Shown: piece after piece, positions 53,192 through 61,531 of the stretch
Position numbering within the stretch: the stretch's first letter is position 1
Layout: every line of letters starts with the position of its first letter
NCBI RefSeq assembly: GCF_030811455.1
Contig: NZ_JAUSQU010000001.1
Location: 2,170,001-2,234,000 of the forward strand
Origin: Streptosporangium lutulentum
GTDB taxonomy: Bacteria > Actinomycetota > Actinomycetes > Streptosporangiales > Streptosporangiaceae
Length of the DNA: 64,000 bases
Reading direction: 5' to 3'
The notes under the pieces: generated by a model
Databases searched by the model: none
Told to the model about the DNA's origin: nothing
Seen by the model: only the letters and a program-made list of their open reading frames with translations
Program-made: the position numbers and the translations under genes

Positions 53192-54044
53192 GCGAACCTC
53201 CAGTGGCGTCGGCGGCGGGGCCGTACGGTTCGGGTGCGACGGAGCGGTTGTTGAGATCGACCGACAGGAAGATCTCGTTTGCCACCGGGCGGCGTAGCTC
53301 CTCGGCGAGCTGCCCGATCAGTCCGGCGGTGCGGGCGAGCAGGGCGAAGCCGCGCAGCAGTTCCAGCGGCAGGCCCAGGTCGGCGAGGGCGGCGCCGCAG
53401 ACGCCGGCTCCGTTGAGCGGCAGCGTCTTGCCCAGCACCTGCGGATGGACGCGGCCGATCGCGGCGAACAGCGACAGGTGCGGTCCGAACAGACCCTCCT
53501 CGCGTGCGATCTGCATCAGCCGCGGGGTGCGGGGGTCGCCCTGTTTGTGCACGTGGTGGCCGAGGCCGGGAACGAACCTCCTGGCTTCCCGCTGGGCCCG
53601 TACGGTCTCCAGAGCGAGGGCGTCCCAGCCGGCGTCGTCGCCCGGCGGCGCGTCACCGAGCGAGACCAGCACCTCGTGCAGGAACCGGCCGCAGTCCTCG
53701 GTGACGCCCAGGAAACGGGATCCGCCGCCGAGCAGCCCGGCCGCGAGCGCGCCCTGGATGGAGTCCGGCGCCGACAGGTAGGTCAGCCGGGTCACGATCG
53801 CGGTGGGGGTGAAGCCGTGGTCGGCCAGTGCGGCGAGCACGGCCTCGAACACCCGGGTCTCTCCCCGCGTGGGCCGCCGCTGGGTCGCGAGCCAGAACGC
53901 CAGCTCCCCGAATCCCACCGTGCCCATCACGTCGTCGGCCAGGTCATGGCCGAGCAGGGTGATCGATTCCAGTGACGAGGCTCCGAGCGCGGTGGGGTAC
54001 TCGGGCCGGTCGATACGTTCGGGGTTTTCCGTCTGCTCAGTCAC
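53184..54044 (-). CDS. Citryl-CoA lyase-like protein (citrate synthase fold)
   Basis: 286 residues, shorter than citrate synthase. It has the lid-domain features GELAFWLATQRRPTRGETRV, LSAPDSIQGALAAGLLGGGS and VPGLGHHVHKQGDPRTPRLM, where the His-rich loop corresponds to the catalytic His of the citrate synthase fold. PHLSLFAAIGRVHPQVLGKT, LPLNGAGVCGAALADLGLP follow, ending LRRPVANEIFLSVDLNN. Stand-alone proteins of this type cleave citryl-CoA-like tertiary-alcohol acyl-CoAs. Between LigB and a CoA transferase it suggests cleavage of a CoA ester made from a ring-cleavage product. Confidence 0.85.
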   Translation of the reverse strand: MTEQTENPERIDRPEYPTALGASSLESITLLGHDLADDVMGTVGFGELAFWLATQRRPTRGETRVFEAVLAALADHGFTPTAIVTRLTYLSAPDSIQGALAAGLLGGGSRFLGVTEDCGRFLHEVLVSLGDAPPGDDAGWDALALETVRAQREARRFVPGLGHHVHKQGDPRTPRLMQIAREEGLFGPHLSLFAAIGRVHPQVLGKTLPLNGAGVCGAALADLGLPLELLRGFALLARTAGLIGQLAEELRRPVANEIFLSVDLNNRSVAPEPYGPAADATGGSHG

Positions 54045-55227
54045 GGTCGTCCTCCTGCGAGCGGCTCAGCCAGGTGCGCAGTTCCGCGCCGTGCTCGTCG
54101 AGTCCGGGCGGCGGCAGGGTGTAGGCGACCGGTGTCTCGGAGAACGTGATCGGGTGCCGCGTCGTCGGTATGGCGCGGTCGCCCTGGCCGACCTCGACGA
54201 TGGGGGCGAGCCCGAAGCGCTCGGCCATCGCGAACCCGCCGTCGATGGTGTTGATCGGCCCGCTCGGCACTCCGGCCTTGACCAGCAACTCGAACCACTC
54301 TACCGCGCCGCGCTCGGCGAGCCTCTCGGTGAGGATGGGGCGCAGTTCCTCGCGGTGCTCGGTGCGATCGGCGTTGCGGGCGAAGCGCGGGTCGTCGGCG
54401 ATCTCGGGGATGCCGAGGACCTCGCAGAGCTTGCGGAACTGCCCGTCGTTGGCGGCGGTGACGATGAGGTCGTTGTCCGCGGTGGGCAGCGGCTCGTACG
54501 GGAACACGCTCGGGTGGGCGTTGCCCATGCGGTAGGGCACGACTCCGCCGGCGACGTAGGCGGAGCTGTGGTTGACCAGTCCGGTCAGCGCCGAGGACAG
54601 CAGGTTGACCTCGACGTGCTGGCCCCGGCCGGTGAGGTCGCGGTGTCGTAGCGCGGCGAGCACGCCGATGACGGCGTGGTTGCCCGCCATCACGTCGAAC
54701 ACCGAGATCCCGGCCCGGTAGGGCGGGCCGTCCGGGTCGCCGGTGAGGCTCATCAGGCCGGAGATGGCCTGAACCATCAGGTCGTAGCCCGGCACGTCCT
54801 TGCCGGCGCCGGAGCCGAATCCGCTGATGGAGGCGTAGACGATGCCGGGGTTGGTGCTCTGGACGGTCTCGAAGTCGAGCCCGTACTTGCCCAGCCCGCC
54901 CGGCTTGAAGTTCTCGATCAGCACATCGGCGCGGCGGGCCAGCTCTCGTGCCACCTCGGCGTCGGCCTCGTCGCGCAGGTCCAGGGCGATCGATCGCTTC
55001 CCCCGGTTGATCCCGAGGTAGTAGGTCGACACCTCGTCGCGTACCGGAGGCGTCCAGGTGCGGGTGTCGTCGCCCGCGGGCCCTTCGACCTTGATGACCT
55101 CGGCGCCCATGTCCGCCAGGAGCATCGTGGCGTACGGGCCGGCCAGGATCCGGGAGAAGTCGGCGACCAGCACGCCGGACAGTGGCCCGCCTCCGGTCGA
55201 TCTTTCCGGCGTGGCGTCGTCTGCCAT
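54037..55227 (-). CDS. Family III CoA transferase (CaiB/BaiF)
   Basis: 396 residues, first gene of the operon. LSGVLVADFSRILAGPYATM, LLADMGAEVIKVEGPAGDDT, YLGINRGKRSIALDLRDEAD and ADVLIENFKPGGLGKYGLDF are classic. The catalytic Asp is in DVPGYDLMVQAISGLMSLTG. These enzymes move CoA from succinyl-CoA or acetyl-CoA to a carboxylic acid. It overlaps the citryl-CoA lyase-like gene by 8 bases, which argues that it makes the substrate of that lyase. Confidence 0.94.
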   Translation of the reverse strand: MADDATPERSTGGGPLSGVLVADFSRILAGPYATMLLADMGAEVIKVEGPAGDDTRTWTPPVRDEVSTYYLGINRGKRSIALDLRDEADAEVARELARRADVLIENFKPGGLGKYGLDFETVQSTNPGIVYASISGFGSGAGKDVPGYDLMVQAISGLMSLTGDPDGPPYRAGISVFDVMAGNHAVIGVLAALRHRDLTGRGQHVEVNLLSSALTGLVNHSSAYVAGGVVPYRMGNAHPSVFPYEPLPTADNDLIVTAANDGQFRKLCEVLGIPEIADDPRFARNADRTEHREELRPILTERLAERGAVEWFELLVKAGVPSGPINTIDGGFAMAERFGLAPIVEVGQGDRAIPTTRHPITFSETPVAYTLPPPGLDEHGAELRTWLSRSQEDDRD

Positions 55228-55243
55228 CTACAACTCTCCTCTG

Positions 55244-55304
55244 TGTCCGTCTAGCGGACATTCATCCGTTAATCCGATTTTGGCATATGCGACGTGTATG
55301 TCAA
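55244..55304 (-). promoter_or_regulatory. Promoter and operator of the CoA transferase/LigB operon
   Basis: On the minus strand TTGACA (55299-55304), 16-base spacer, CAAAAT (55277-55282). Downstream lie CGGACATTCATCCG (55255-55268 on plus) and the inverted repeat TGTCCGTCTAGCGGACA (55244-55260). The 14-base element is shared with the opposite promoter. Confidence 0.6.
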
Positions 55305-55485
55305 GAAGGTTCGCCGCCCAGGCCCCTCGGCGGCCGGGGCGCGCCCGGTCGAACACCGGCCCGCAGGCAGCTCGTTGAGCGCCTCTGTCCGGAGCACGGA
55401 CACTCCGAGGGCTTATTGCCGTCCTCGGCGAGCCTGGGCGGCAGCGTGAGACGGCGGTGGCAGGAAGGTCGACCCCCGATGACGC

Positions 55486-55554
55486 TTGACACTGGCGCCG
55501 ATGCTCATAAAAGTAACAGCGAACAGAATTGACCGTTTGACGGACATCCGTCCG
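55486..55554 (+). promoter_or_regulatory. Promoter and operator of the divergent amidohydrolase
   Basis: TTGACA (55486-55491), 16-base spacer, TAAAAG (55508-55513), then CGGACATCCGTCCG at 55541-55554. The last element matches the one before the opposite operon in 11 of 14 bases and lies in the same place relative to the promoter. Confidence 0.6.
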
Positions 55555-55608
55555 GAAGATCGACGCGCGTCGCGCAAACCGGTCGCACACATGGTGAGGA
55601 GTTCATCG

Positions 55609-57057
55609 ATGAACGAGCGGACCGAGTTCGGGCCCGGGCGGCCGGTGGTGCTGCGAGGCGGCACGGTGCTGCCGATGGACGACGGGCGCCAGGTGCTCAC
55701 GCACACCGACGTCCTCGTCGTCGACGACCGGATCGCCGCCGTCGGAGCCGATCTGCCGGTGCCGGAGGGCACCGTCGTGATCGACGCGACCGACGGCATC
55801 GTCATGCCCGGAATGATCGACACCCACCGGCACATGTGGCAGACCGCCATGCGCGGCTACGGTGCCGACTGGACCCTGACCCAGTACTTCGTCTGGTACT
55901 ACCTGGAGCACGGGAAGCTCTTCCGCCCGCAGGACGTGTACGCCGGCAACGTGCTGGCCGCGATCGAGGCCATCGACAGCGGTGTCACCACCGTCGTCGA
56001 CTGGTCCCACGGCCTGCAGAGCGTCGAGCACGCCGACGCCGCCGCCGACGCGCTGCAGTCGGTGCCCGGCCGGTTCGTGCTCGCCTACGGCAACATCCAG
56101 CAGCCGCCCGCCGAGTGGACCGGCACGCCGGAGTTCCGTGACTTCGTCAACCGCCGCATCACCGGTGACGACATGCTCGGCTTCCAGCTCGCGTTCGACG
56201 TCACCGGAGACCCGGCCTTCCCCGAGAAGCCCGCCTTCGAGGTCGCCCGCGAGCTCGGCGTCGCGGTCACCACCCACGCCGGCGTGTGGGGCGCCACCGG
56301 CGACGACGGCATCCGGCTCATGTACGACCACGGCTTCATGAGGCCCGAGACGGTGTACGTGCACGCCGCCTCGCTCTCCGCGGACTCCTACCACCGCATC
56401 GCCGCCACCGGCGGCTCCATCTCCGTCTCCACCGAAAGCGAGCAGAGCGCGGGCCAGGGCTACCCGCCCACCTGGGCCATTCGCGCCCACGACATTCCGG
56501 TTTCGCTCTCGATGGACACCAGCGCCTGGTGGAGCGGTGACCTGTTCTCCGCCATGCGCACCACGCTCGGCGCGGACCGCTCCCGCGAGCACATGGAGGC
56601 GCACGCCAAGGGCGAGACCGTCACGCACTGCAGCCTGCGTGCCGACCAGGTCGTCGACTGGGCCACCCGCGGCGGGGCACACGCTCTCGGTCGTGCCCAC
56701 GAGCTCGGCAGCCTTGAGGTCGGCAAGAAGGCCGACCTCGTCCTGATCAAGAACGAGCACTCGCCGGTCTCCTTCCCGCTGCTCAACCCCTTCGGCCACG
56801 TCGCGTTCCAGGCCCAGCGCGGAGACGTGCACACCGTCCTCGTCAACGGTCGCGTGGTGAAGCATGAGCACCGCCTGGTCGGCGTCGACCTCGCCGCGGC
56901 CCGCCGCCAGGTCGAGCAGACGGTCGATCACCTGCGGTCGACGATGGGGGAGGAGCAGTGGCAGAAGGGAATGAACCCCGACATCCCCGAAACGAGCATC
57001 CTCGACAACCCCTACACCTACACCGACTACCACAGCGACTCGACGCACAGCCGATGA
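55609..57057 (+). CDS. AtzA/TrzN-type amidohydrolase
   Basis: 482 residues from the ATG at 55609, which has GTGAGGAG 8 bases upstream. Metal-site motifs are IVMPGMIDTHRHMWQTAMRG (HxH), GVAVTTHAGVWGATG, YVHAASLSADSYHRIAATGG and VSLSMDTSAWWSGDL with the final Asp; GSLEVGKKADLVLI is the usual C-terminal strand. The class includes aminohydrolases and deaminases of ring compounds. Its control element is shared with the ring-cleavage operon, so it probably prepares the aromatic substrate by removing an amino or similar group. Confidence 0.92.
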   Translation: MNERTEFGPGRPVVLRGGTVLPMDDGRQVLTHTDVLVVDDRIAAVGADLPVPEGTVVIDATDGIVMPGMIDTHRHMWQTAMRGYGADWTLTQYFVWYYLEHGKLFRPQDVYAGNVLAAIEAIDSGVTTVVDWSHGLQSVEHADAAADALQSVPGRFVLAYGNIQQPPAEWTGTPEFRDFVNRRITGDDMLGFQLAFDVTGDPAFPEKPAFEVARELGVAVTTHAGVWGATGDDGIRLMYDHGFMRPETVYVHAASLSADSYHRIAATGGSISVSTESEQSAGQGYPPTWAIRAHDIPVSLSMDTSAWWSGDLFSAMRTTLGADRSREHMEAHAKGETVTHCSLRADQVVDWATRGGAHALGRAHELGSLEVGKKADLVLIKNEHSPVSFPLLNPFGHVAFQAQRGDVHTVLVNGRVVKHEHRLVGVDLAAARRQVEQTVDHLRSTMGEEQWQKGMNPDIPETSILDNPYTYTDYHSDSTHSR

Positions 57058-57145
57058 GCGTGTCCGGGCCTGAGCCACGGTGACCGGCGCGGATCACGCT
57101 CAAAACCGCTCAAAAACCGCTCGATCCAGCTCGATCCCGAGAAGG

Positions 57146-57175
57146 AGAAAGGGTCCGGCACCACCGGGCCCTTCT
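57146..57175. terminator. Hairpin between amidohydrolase and PadR genes
   Basis: AGAAAGGGTCCGG pairs with CCGGGCCCTTCT (57164-57175) with one bulge and one G-T pair, across a 5-base loop between the two convergent genes. Confidence 0.55.
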
Positions 57176-57280
57176 CGCCGGCCCCCACCCGGGTGCGAGG
57201 GCGTTCTGGCTGGTCGCTCTCGTGCACCGGGTGCCCGGCGTGGGAGCGGGTGGGGGCCGGCGAGGTGAGGGGCGGCCGGT

Positions 57281-57856
57281 TCAGGCGTCGTCGGCCGGGT
57301 CGTCGGCCATGCGGTAGGCGCCTTCCTCCAGGCGCCGGATCAGCCGGTGGGTCCATTGGGCGCGGCTGTCGGCGGTGTGCAGCCACAATCCGATGACCTC
57401 GCCGATCGGGCCCCAGGTGTCCAGGTCGGTGTCGGGCGGCAGGTGCGAGGCGATGCCCGCCCGCCATTCGTCCATCACCCGGGCGCGTTGCCGCAGCAGG
57501 TCGACGGCCTGGGCACGGGGGAGGTCGTCGATGAGGCCGACCGCCGCGGCGAGCAGGTCGAGTCGTGGATCGCGGCTGGTGAGCGCCGTATGGAGCAGGG
57601 TGAAGTAGGCCTTCTCACCCTCGTCGGTCACCTCGTACTCCACGCGCGGCGGCCCGCCCGTCACGCTCGGCTTGGTCTCGTGCGCGAGCAGCAGCCCCTG
57701 CCCGGCCATGGTCTTGAGCGCGTGGTACACCGAGCCTGAGGCGGCGTTGGACCATTGGTGCGCGCCCCAGGACTCCAGGTCGGCGCGCACCTGGTAACCG
57801 TGCGCCCGCCCTCGCCGCCGCACCGCGCCGAGCACGAGTAACCGAATCGCCGACAT
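57281..57856 (-). CDS. PadR-family repressor
   Basis: 191 residues. The N-terminal winged helix is IRLLVLGAVRRRGRAHGYQV, then SNAASGSVYHALKTMAGQGL and RVEYEVTDEGEKAYFTLLHT. The C-terminal part is a long helix region used for dimer formation. It is the second gene after the VOC gene, 24 bases downstream. The 12-bp inverted repeat at 58280-58333 before the VOC gene is its probable operator, giving a self-regulated pair. Confidence 0.92.
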   Translation of the reverse strand: MSAIRLLVLGAVRRRGRAHGYQVRADLESWGAHQWSNAASGSVYHALKTMAGQGLLLAHETKPSVTGGPPRVEYEVTDEGEKAYFTLLHTALTSRDPRLDLLAAAVGLIDDLPRAQAVDLLRQRARVMDEWRAGIASHLPPDTDLDTWGPIGEVIGLWLHTADSRAQWTHRLIRRLEEGAYRMADDPADDA

Positions 57857-57880
57857 CTGTTGTGTCCTCCGGGCTTGTCC

Positions 57881-58264
57881 TCAGGCGGGCGTGCTGACCC
57901 ACCACAGCGTCCCATAGGGGTCGACGAAGCCGCCCATCCTGTTTCCGTCCTCCTGGGCCGTGACCTCCATGGCCGGCATGGCGCCCGCGGCGACCGCCCG
58001 CGCCCAGGCCGCCTCGGCGTCCGGAACGGTCGTCCAGAGCTGGACGTGCACCGGTTCCGCGGGAGAGCGCATGCACCGCCCGCCGTCGGGACCCGAGTCC
58101 GCGAAGAACAGCACCCCCGTCCCGATTCGCGCCTCGGCGTGGATCACCCGCTCGGGGTCGGTGGGCAGGGGAACGACGTTGGAAACCTCCGCGTCGAAGG
58201 CGCTCTCGATGAACGCGCGGAAGCCGTTCGCGCTGTCCACCATCACATAGGGGGTCACTGACAT
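57881..58264 (-). CDS. VOC-family protein (glyoxalase/bleomycin-resistance fold)
   Basis: 127 residues. Paired beta-alpha-beta-beta-beta units are seen: MSVTPYVMVDSANGFRAFIE, ARIGTGVLFFADSGPDG, then VHVQLWTTVPDAEAAWARAV and MGGFVDPYGTLWWVST, typical of PhnB-like VOC proteins. It is co-transcribed with the PadR gene. Such proteins bind or modify small toxic molecules; the ligand is unknown. Confidence 0.9.
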   Translation of the reverse strand: MSVTPYVMVDSANGFRAFIESAFDAEVSNVVPLPTDPERVIHAEARIGTGVLFFADSGPDGGRCMRSPAEPVHVQLWTTVPDAEAAWARAVAAGAMPAMEVTAQEDGNRMGGFVDPYGTLWWVSTPA

Positions 58265-58279
58265 CCCGGTCTCCTTTTA

Positions 58280-58333
58280 CTAGCCAAATTTTCCTACTCC
58301 TCCAAACTAGAGCAGCTAAGCAAATTTGGCTAG
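58280..58333. promoter_or_regulatory. 12-bp inverted repeats, candidate PadR operator
   Basis: CTAGCCAAATTT (58280-58291) and AAATTTGGCTAG (58322-58333) are perfect complements with centres 42 bp apart, four helical turns. They flank the promoter region of the VOC/PadR operon in an AT-rich patch. Confidence 0.7.
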
Positions 58334-58690
58334 CGGTTTTTGCCGTCCGGTCGACCGTTCGCGACCGCGCCCGGCGATCACGTGCTCGACAGGGACCCCG
58401 GCATCGTGGGCGCCGCGATCGAGGAGGTCGTCAGGCGGCCGGCATGAGTCACCCGTCGGTGCGACGGCCGTACCCGGGCCTCGTCGGCGGCGTCGTCCGG
58501 CACGATCGAACCCCGGCGATCACCCGATGGGGCCCGGCTCCTTCTCGGCACCCGGAATGACTTCCTGGTGGACGGTCTCCGCCGCGGCGCCAGAAGGAGT
58601 GACGGGCATCACGTTCGTTCCCGTCACGGTGTGCCGGGCTGTCCGGTCCAAAGGGGTGTAACCGCCGATGACCAGTGATGGGGGACCAAC
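58334..58690. other. Gap without a supported gene
   Basis: Frames are present on both strands but none has a domain or clear start. The stretch presumably holds the promoter of the VOC gene at 58691. Confidence 0.45.
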
Positions 58691-59164
58691 ATGCACCGCG
58701 GTGATTTCCCGGCCCCGGAGACCGGGCTGCTGCTCACACATTTCCTCACCGTCGCCGACGTGGCCCGCTCCCGCGCCTTCTACACCGACATTCTCGGCGG
58801 AGAGGTGGTGCTGGACGAAAATCCGTGTGTCGTCAAACTCGCCAACGGCTGGCTGATCATGAACACCGGCGGCGGGCCCACCTCCGACAAGCCCGGCGTC
58901 ACCCTGCGTCCTCCCGCCGATCCGAGTACGGCCACGAGCTTTCTCAACATCCGCGTGGCCGACATTCAGGCCTGTTACCGGCAGTGGAGTGCCAAAGGCG
59001 CCGAGTTCCTCACCCCGCCGGTGGACCGCCGGGTCGAGCTGCGCTGCTACCTGCGCGATCCGGACGGCTACCTCATCGAGGTCGGGCAAGCCACCGGCGT
59101 GCTGGAAGGCGTCCTCACCGAGCCGCCGGCAGGTTCGGGCCGGCCGCGCCCGTCCGCCGCGTGA
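58691..59164 (+). CDS. VOC-family protein, glyoxalase-like
   Basis: 157 residues. GLLLTHFLTVADVARSRAFY, TDILGGEVVLDENPCVVKLA and NGWLIMNTGGGPTSDKPG make the first half; FLNIRVADIQACYRQWSAKG, ELRCYLRDPDGYLIEVGQAT with the C-terminal Glu metal ligand make the second. This is the standard dioxygenase/glyoxalase I-like fold. Substrate unknown. A 10-bp GC hairpin follows the stop. Confidence 0.9.
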   Translation: MHRGDFPAPETGLLLTHFLTVADVARSRAFYTDILGGEVVLDENPCVVKLANGWLIMNTGGGPTSDKPGVTLRPPADPSTATSFLNIRVADIQACYRQWSAKGAEFLTPPVDRRVELRCYLRDPDGYLIEVGQATGVLEGVLTEPPAGSGRPRPSAA

Positions 59165-59173
59165 GGGCGCGGA

Positions 59174-59199
59174 CCCGCCGGCCCGCACAGGCCGGCGGG
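59174..59199. terminator. 10-bp GC hairpin after the VOC gene
   Basis: CCCGCCGGCC (59174-59183) pairs with GGCCGGCGGG (59190-59199) across 6 bases. No T tract follows. Confidence 0.65.
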
Positions 59200-59375
59200 C
59201 CGCGTTCCAGACGGTCGGACGGCAGGCGGGTGGCCGGCCCGGAGTCGCGCCGGGCGCGTTGTCCGTCGTTGAGCCATCGCGTCACGGCACATCGCACCCA
59301 ATGGGTGCGCACCGCAACGAATCTCATTCACTGTCCCGCTGAATTTTCCAGCACTGAAACATATGGAGCGCAGAG

Positions 59376-59921
59376 ATGTATCCCAGCGAGCTCACCGGAA
59401 GCTACACCGTGGACCCGGCCCACAGCCGCTTCGGCTTCGTCGCCCGCCACGCGATGGTCACCAAGGTCCGCGGCAGCATCCCCGTCAAGGAGGCGACCGT
59501 CCACCTCGACGCCGCCGACCCCGCCGCCTCCAGCGCTCACGTGGTCCTGGAGGCGGCCGGCATCCACACCGGCAACACCATGCGTGACGACCACCTGCGC
59601 ACCGGTGACTTCCTGGACGCCGCCAACCACCCGCACCTCACGTTCGACTCCACCGACGTCAAGCACCTCCACGGCGACAGCTTCGAGATCACCGGCGAGC
59701 TGACCATCCGCGGCGTCACCCGGAGGGTCACCCTCCCCCTCGACTACACCGGCACCACGGTCGACGCGCAGGGCCTGGCGCGGGTCGGCTTCGAGGGGGG
59801 CACCGTGATCAACCGCAAGGACTTCGGCGTCAACTACAACGCGGTCCTGGAGACCGGCGGCATGCTGATCTCGGAGACCGTCACGCTCGAGTTCGACCTG
59901 TCCGCCATCAAGGACGCATGA
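59376..59921 (+). CDS. YceI-family lipid-binding protein
   Basis: 181 residues. GSYTVDPAHSRFGFVARHAM and VRGSIPVKEATVHLDAADP open the YceI beta barrel; HTGNTMRDDHLRTGDFLDAA with the conserved RD..L....F/D motif and ITGELTIRGVTRRVTLPLDY follow. YceI proteins hold isoprenoid-type lipids or related hydrophobic molecules in the barrel. There is no signal peptide, so this one is cytoplasmic, as is common in actinomycetes. Confidence 0.93.
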   Translation: MYPSELTGSYTVDPAHSRFGFVARHAMVTKVRGSIPVKEATVHLDAADPAASSAHVVLEAAGIHTGNTMRDDHLRTGDFLDAANHPHLTFDSTDVKHLHGDSFEITGELTIRGVTRRVTLPLDYTGTTVDAQGLARVGFEGGTVINRKDFGVNYNAVLETGGMLISETVTLEFDLSAIKDA

Positions 59922-59961
59922 CAGCGCGAGGGCCGCGATCCGTTCACGGACCGAGGACGGA

Positions 59962-60564
59962 TCACGCGGGCGGCCGGAAGTCGGGGGTCGGCCGAGTCCA
60001 TAGGGTGAGGTCGCTGCTGGTGGCGACGGCGAGGGTGCGGCCCGAGGGCGAGAACCCGGCGGCTCGGAAGGTGGAGTAGTCGGCGTGGAAGACGTGCCAC
60101 CAGCCTTCTCCCGGTGGATCCTTGTAGATGTCGCCGCCCGCGGAAAGCAGGACGCGGTCATTGGGCCATTCGGGGGTGACGACGTTGAGGCTCCAGCCGT
60201 CCGGGGTGGTGCTGTGGAGGCCGCCACCGAAGAGGCCGGCGATGTGCACCCGGGTGCCTGCGATCGGCCCGAGCCCGGGGCAGGTGAGGTCTGGGGAGGC
60301 GTCGGGTGTGTCGGCGTCAGGGTCGGGATCACGATCTCGGGTGATCTTCTCGCCGGTGACCGCGTCGAAGAGCCCGTGGCCGTCGTTGGAGACGACCATG
60401 ACCAGATCTCGTCCGCTCTCCGGATGGACGGCGAAGCCGATGCCCAGCAGGCCGCCGATGGGCGTTCTGTTGTCCAGCACCGGTTGCCAGGGCGCCGGGG
60501 CCTGGAGGACGGGAGCAGCCAGAAGATGCTGGCGCAACCGATGCTGATAGTCCGAAATCAACAC
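59962..60564 (-). CDS. Hypothetical protein
   Basis: 200 residues. It reads like a beta-rich protein with repeated short strands: FAVHPESGRDLVMVVSNDGH, LSAGGDIYKDPPGEGWWHVF and FSPSGRTLAVATSSDLTLWT, the last recalling a WD40/propeller blade. VFDA- and GEKITRD-like turns support that. No signal peptide or known family recognised. It may belong to cytoplasmic contact-type immunity or housekeeping proteins, but nothing shows this directly. Confidence 0.7.
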   Translation of the reverse strand: MLISDYQHRLRQHLLAAPVLQAPAPWQPVLDNRTPIGGLLGIGFAVHPESGRDLVMVVSNDGHGLFDAVTGEKITRDRDPDPDADTPDASPDLTCPGLGPIAGTRVHIAGLFGGGLHSTTPDGWSLNVVTPEWPNDRVLLSAGGDIYKDPPGEGWWHVFHADYSTFRAAGFSPSGRTLAVATSSDLTLWTRPTPDFRPPA

Positions 60565-60725
60565 ATCTCCCTATGAGGCCGCGATCAGTGGCTTCCGAGG
60601 TCGCCGACCGGCTGCCCGGGATCTTCGCGGACCATGACCTCGTCGGTCCGGAAGACGACGCGCTTCAGAAGACGGCCCGCTCGATGCGGTAGAACGGCAC
60701 TCGTGGCCGTCGGGCTCGCGCGGCC

Positions 60726-61517
60726 TCATAGCCGGGATCTCAGCACGTCGACCTCGCAGCCCGGCGAGGACGGGTCGAAGCCGTGCTCGACCAGCCAGCG
60801 GATCGCCAGCAGGCTTCGCAACGACCACCACGCGCGGATCACGTCGAGGTCGACGTGGGCGCCGTAGCCGGCGACGACGTCGCCAAGGTGCTCCTCGTGT
60901 CCGAGCGTCAAGGTGGCGAGGTCGTACAGGGCATCGCCCTGGGCCGCCTCGGACCAGTCGATCACGCCGGTGACCTCGTCACCGTCGACGAACACGTGGG
61001 TGATCTGCAGGTCGCCGTGCGTGAACACCGGTGTCCACGGCCGGAGCGCAGCCTCGGCAACCTGGCGGTTGCGCGTGACCAGGTCGGTGGGAAGGACGCC
61101 GTTCGTGACGAGCCACTCGCATTCGCCGTCGAGGTGCGATGCGATCTCGTCGAGGCTCCGGCCGGGCCATGGCGGCAGCGGCGCGTCGTGCAGCATCCGT
61201 GCGGCGGCACCCGCCGCGGCCCACGCCGCCGACGACGCGATCGACGGCTCGCCGAGACGGCCGAGTGCCGTCCCCTGGAGGGCGGCGAGCGCGAGCACGG
61301 GCGGCTTCCGCCACAGGACCTCCGGAGTCGGGATCGGCGCCATGGCCATCGCCTCGACCTCGACGTCGGTGCGCGTCTGATCAGCGTCGACCTTCAGGAA
61401 CACGTCGCCGACGCGCAGGGTCGCGCGCTCGGAATGGGCGACGACGACCTCGACCTCTTCCACGTCGGCCATTATCGCGGTATGACCACGGTCGCGTTCC
61501 GTCAGCATGATGGCCAT
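60726..61517 (-). CDS. APH-family phosphotransferase
   Basis: About 263 residues; the start is uncertain (61535 TTG, 61517 ATG or 61472 ATG) because no clear ribosome binding site is seen. The kinase C-lobe has the catalytic loop VFTHGDLQITHVFVDGDEV, with the Asp, and VTGVIDWSEAAQGDALYDLA with the metal-binding Asp. The Asn usually found five residues after the catalytic Asp is His. Members phosphorylate aminoglycosides, macrolides or metabolites such as choline. It follows a second kinase gene, whose stop it meets or overlaps. Confidence 0.85.
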   Translation of the reverse strand: MAIMLTERDRGHTAIMADVEEVEVVVAHSERATLRVGDVFLKVDADQTRTDVEVEAMAMAPIPTPEVLWRKPPVLALAALQGTALGRLGEPSIASSAAWAAAGAAARMLHDAPLPPWPGRSLDEIASHLDGECEWLVTNGVLPTDLVTRNRQVAEAALRPWTPVFTHGDLQITHVFVDGDEVTGVIDWSEAAQGDALYDLATLTLGHEEHLGDVVAGYGAHVDLDVIRAWWSLRSLLAIRWLVEHGFDPSSPGCEVDVLRSRL

Positions 61518-61531
61518 CGGCGATGAACCGT

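Noticed and set aside
59937..59963. GATCCGT/ACGGATC hairpin between the YceI gene and the hypothetical gene
   Set aside because: Only 7 bp of stem with a 13-base loop, no T tract, and it reaches into the stop codon of the opposite gene; too weak to call.
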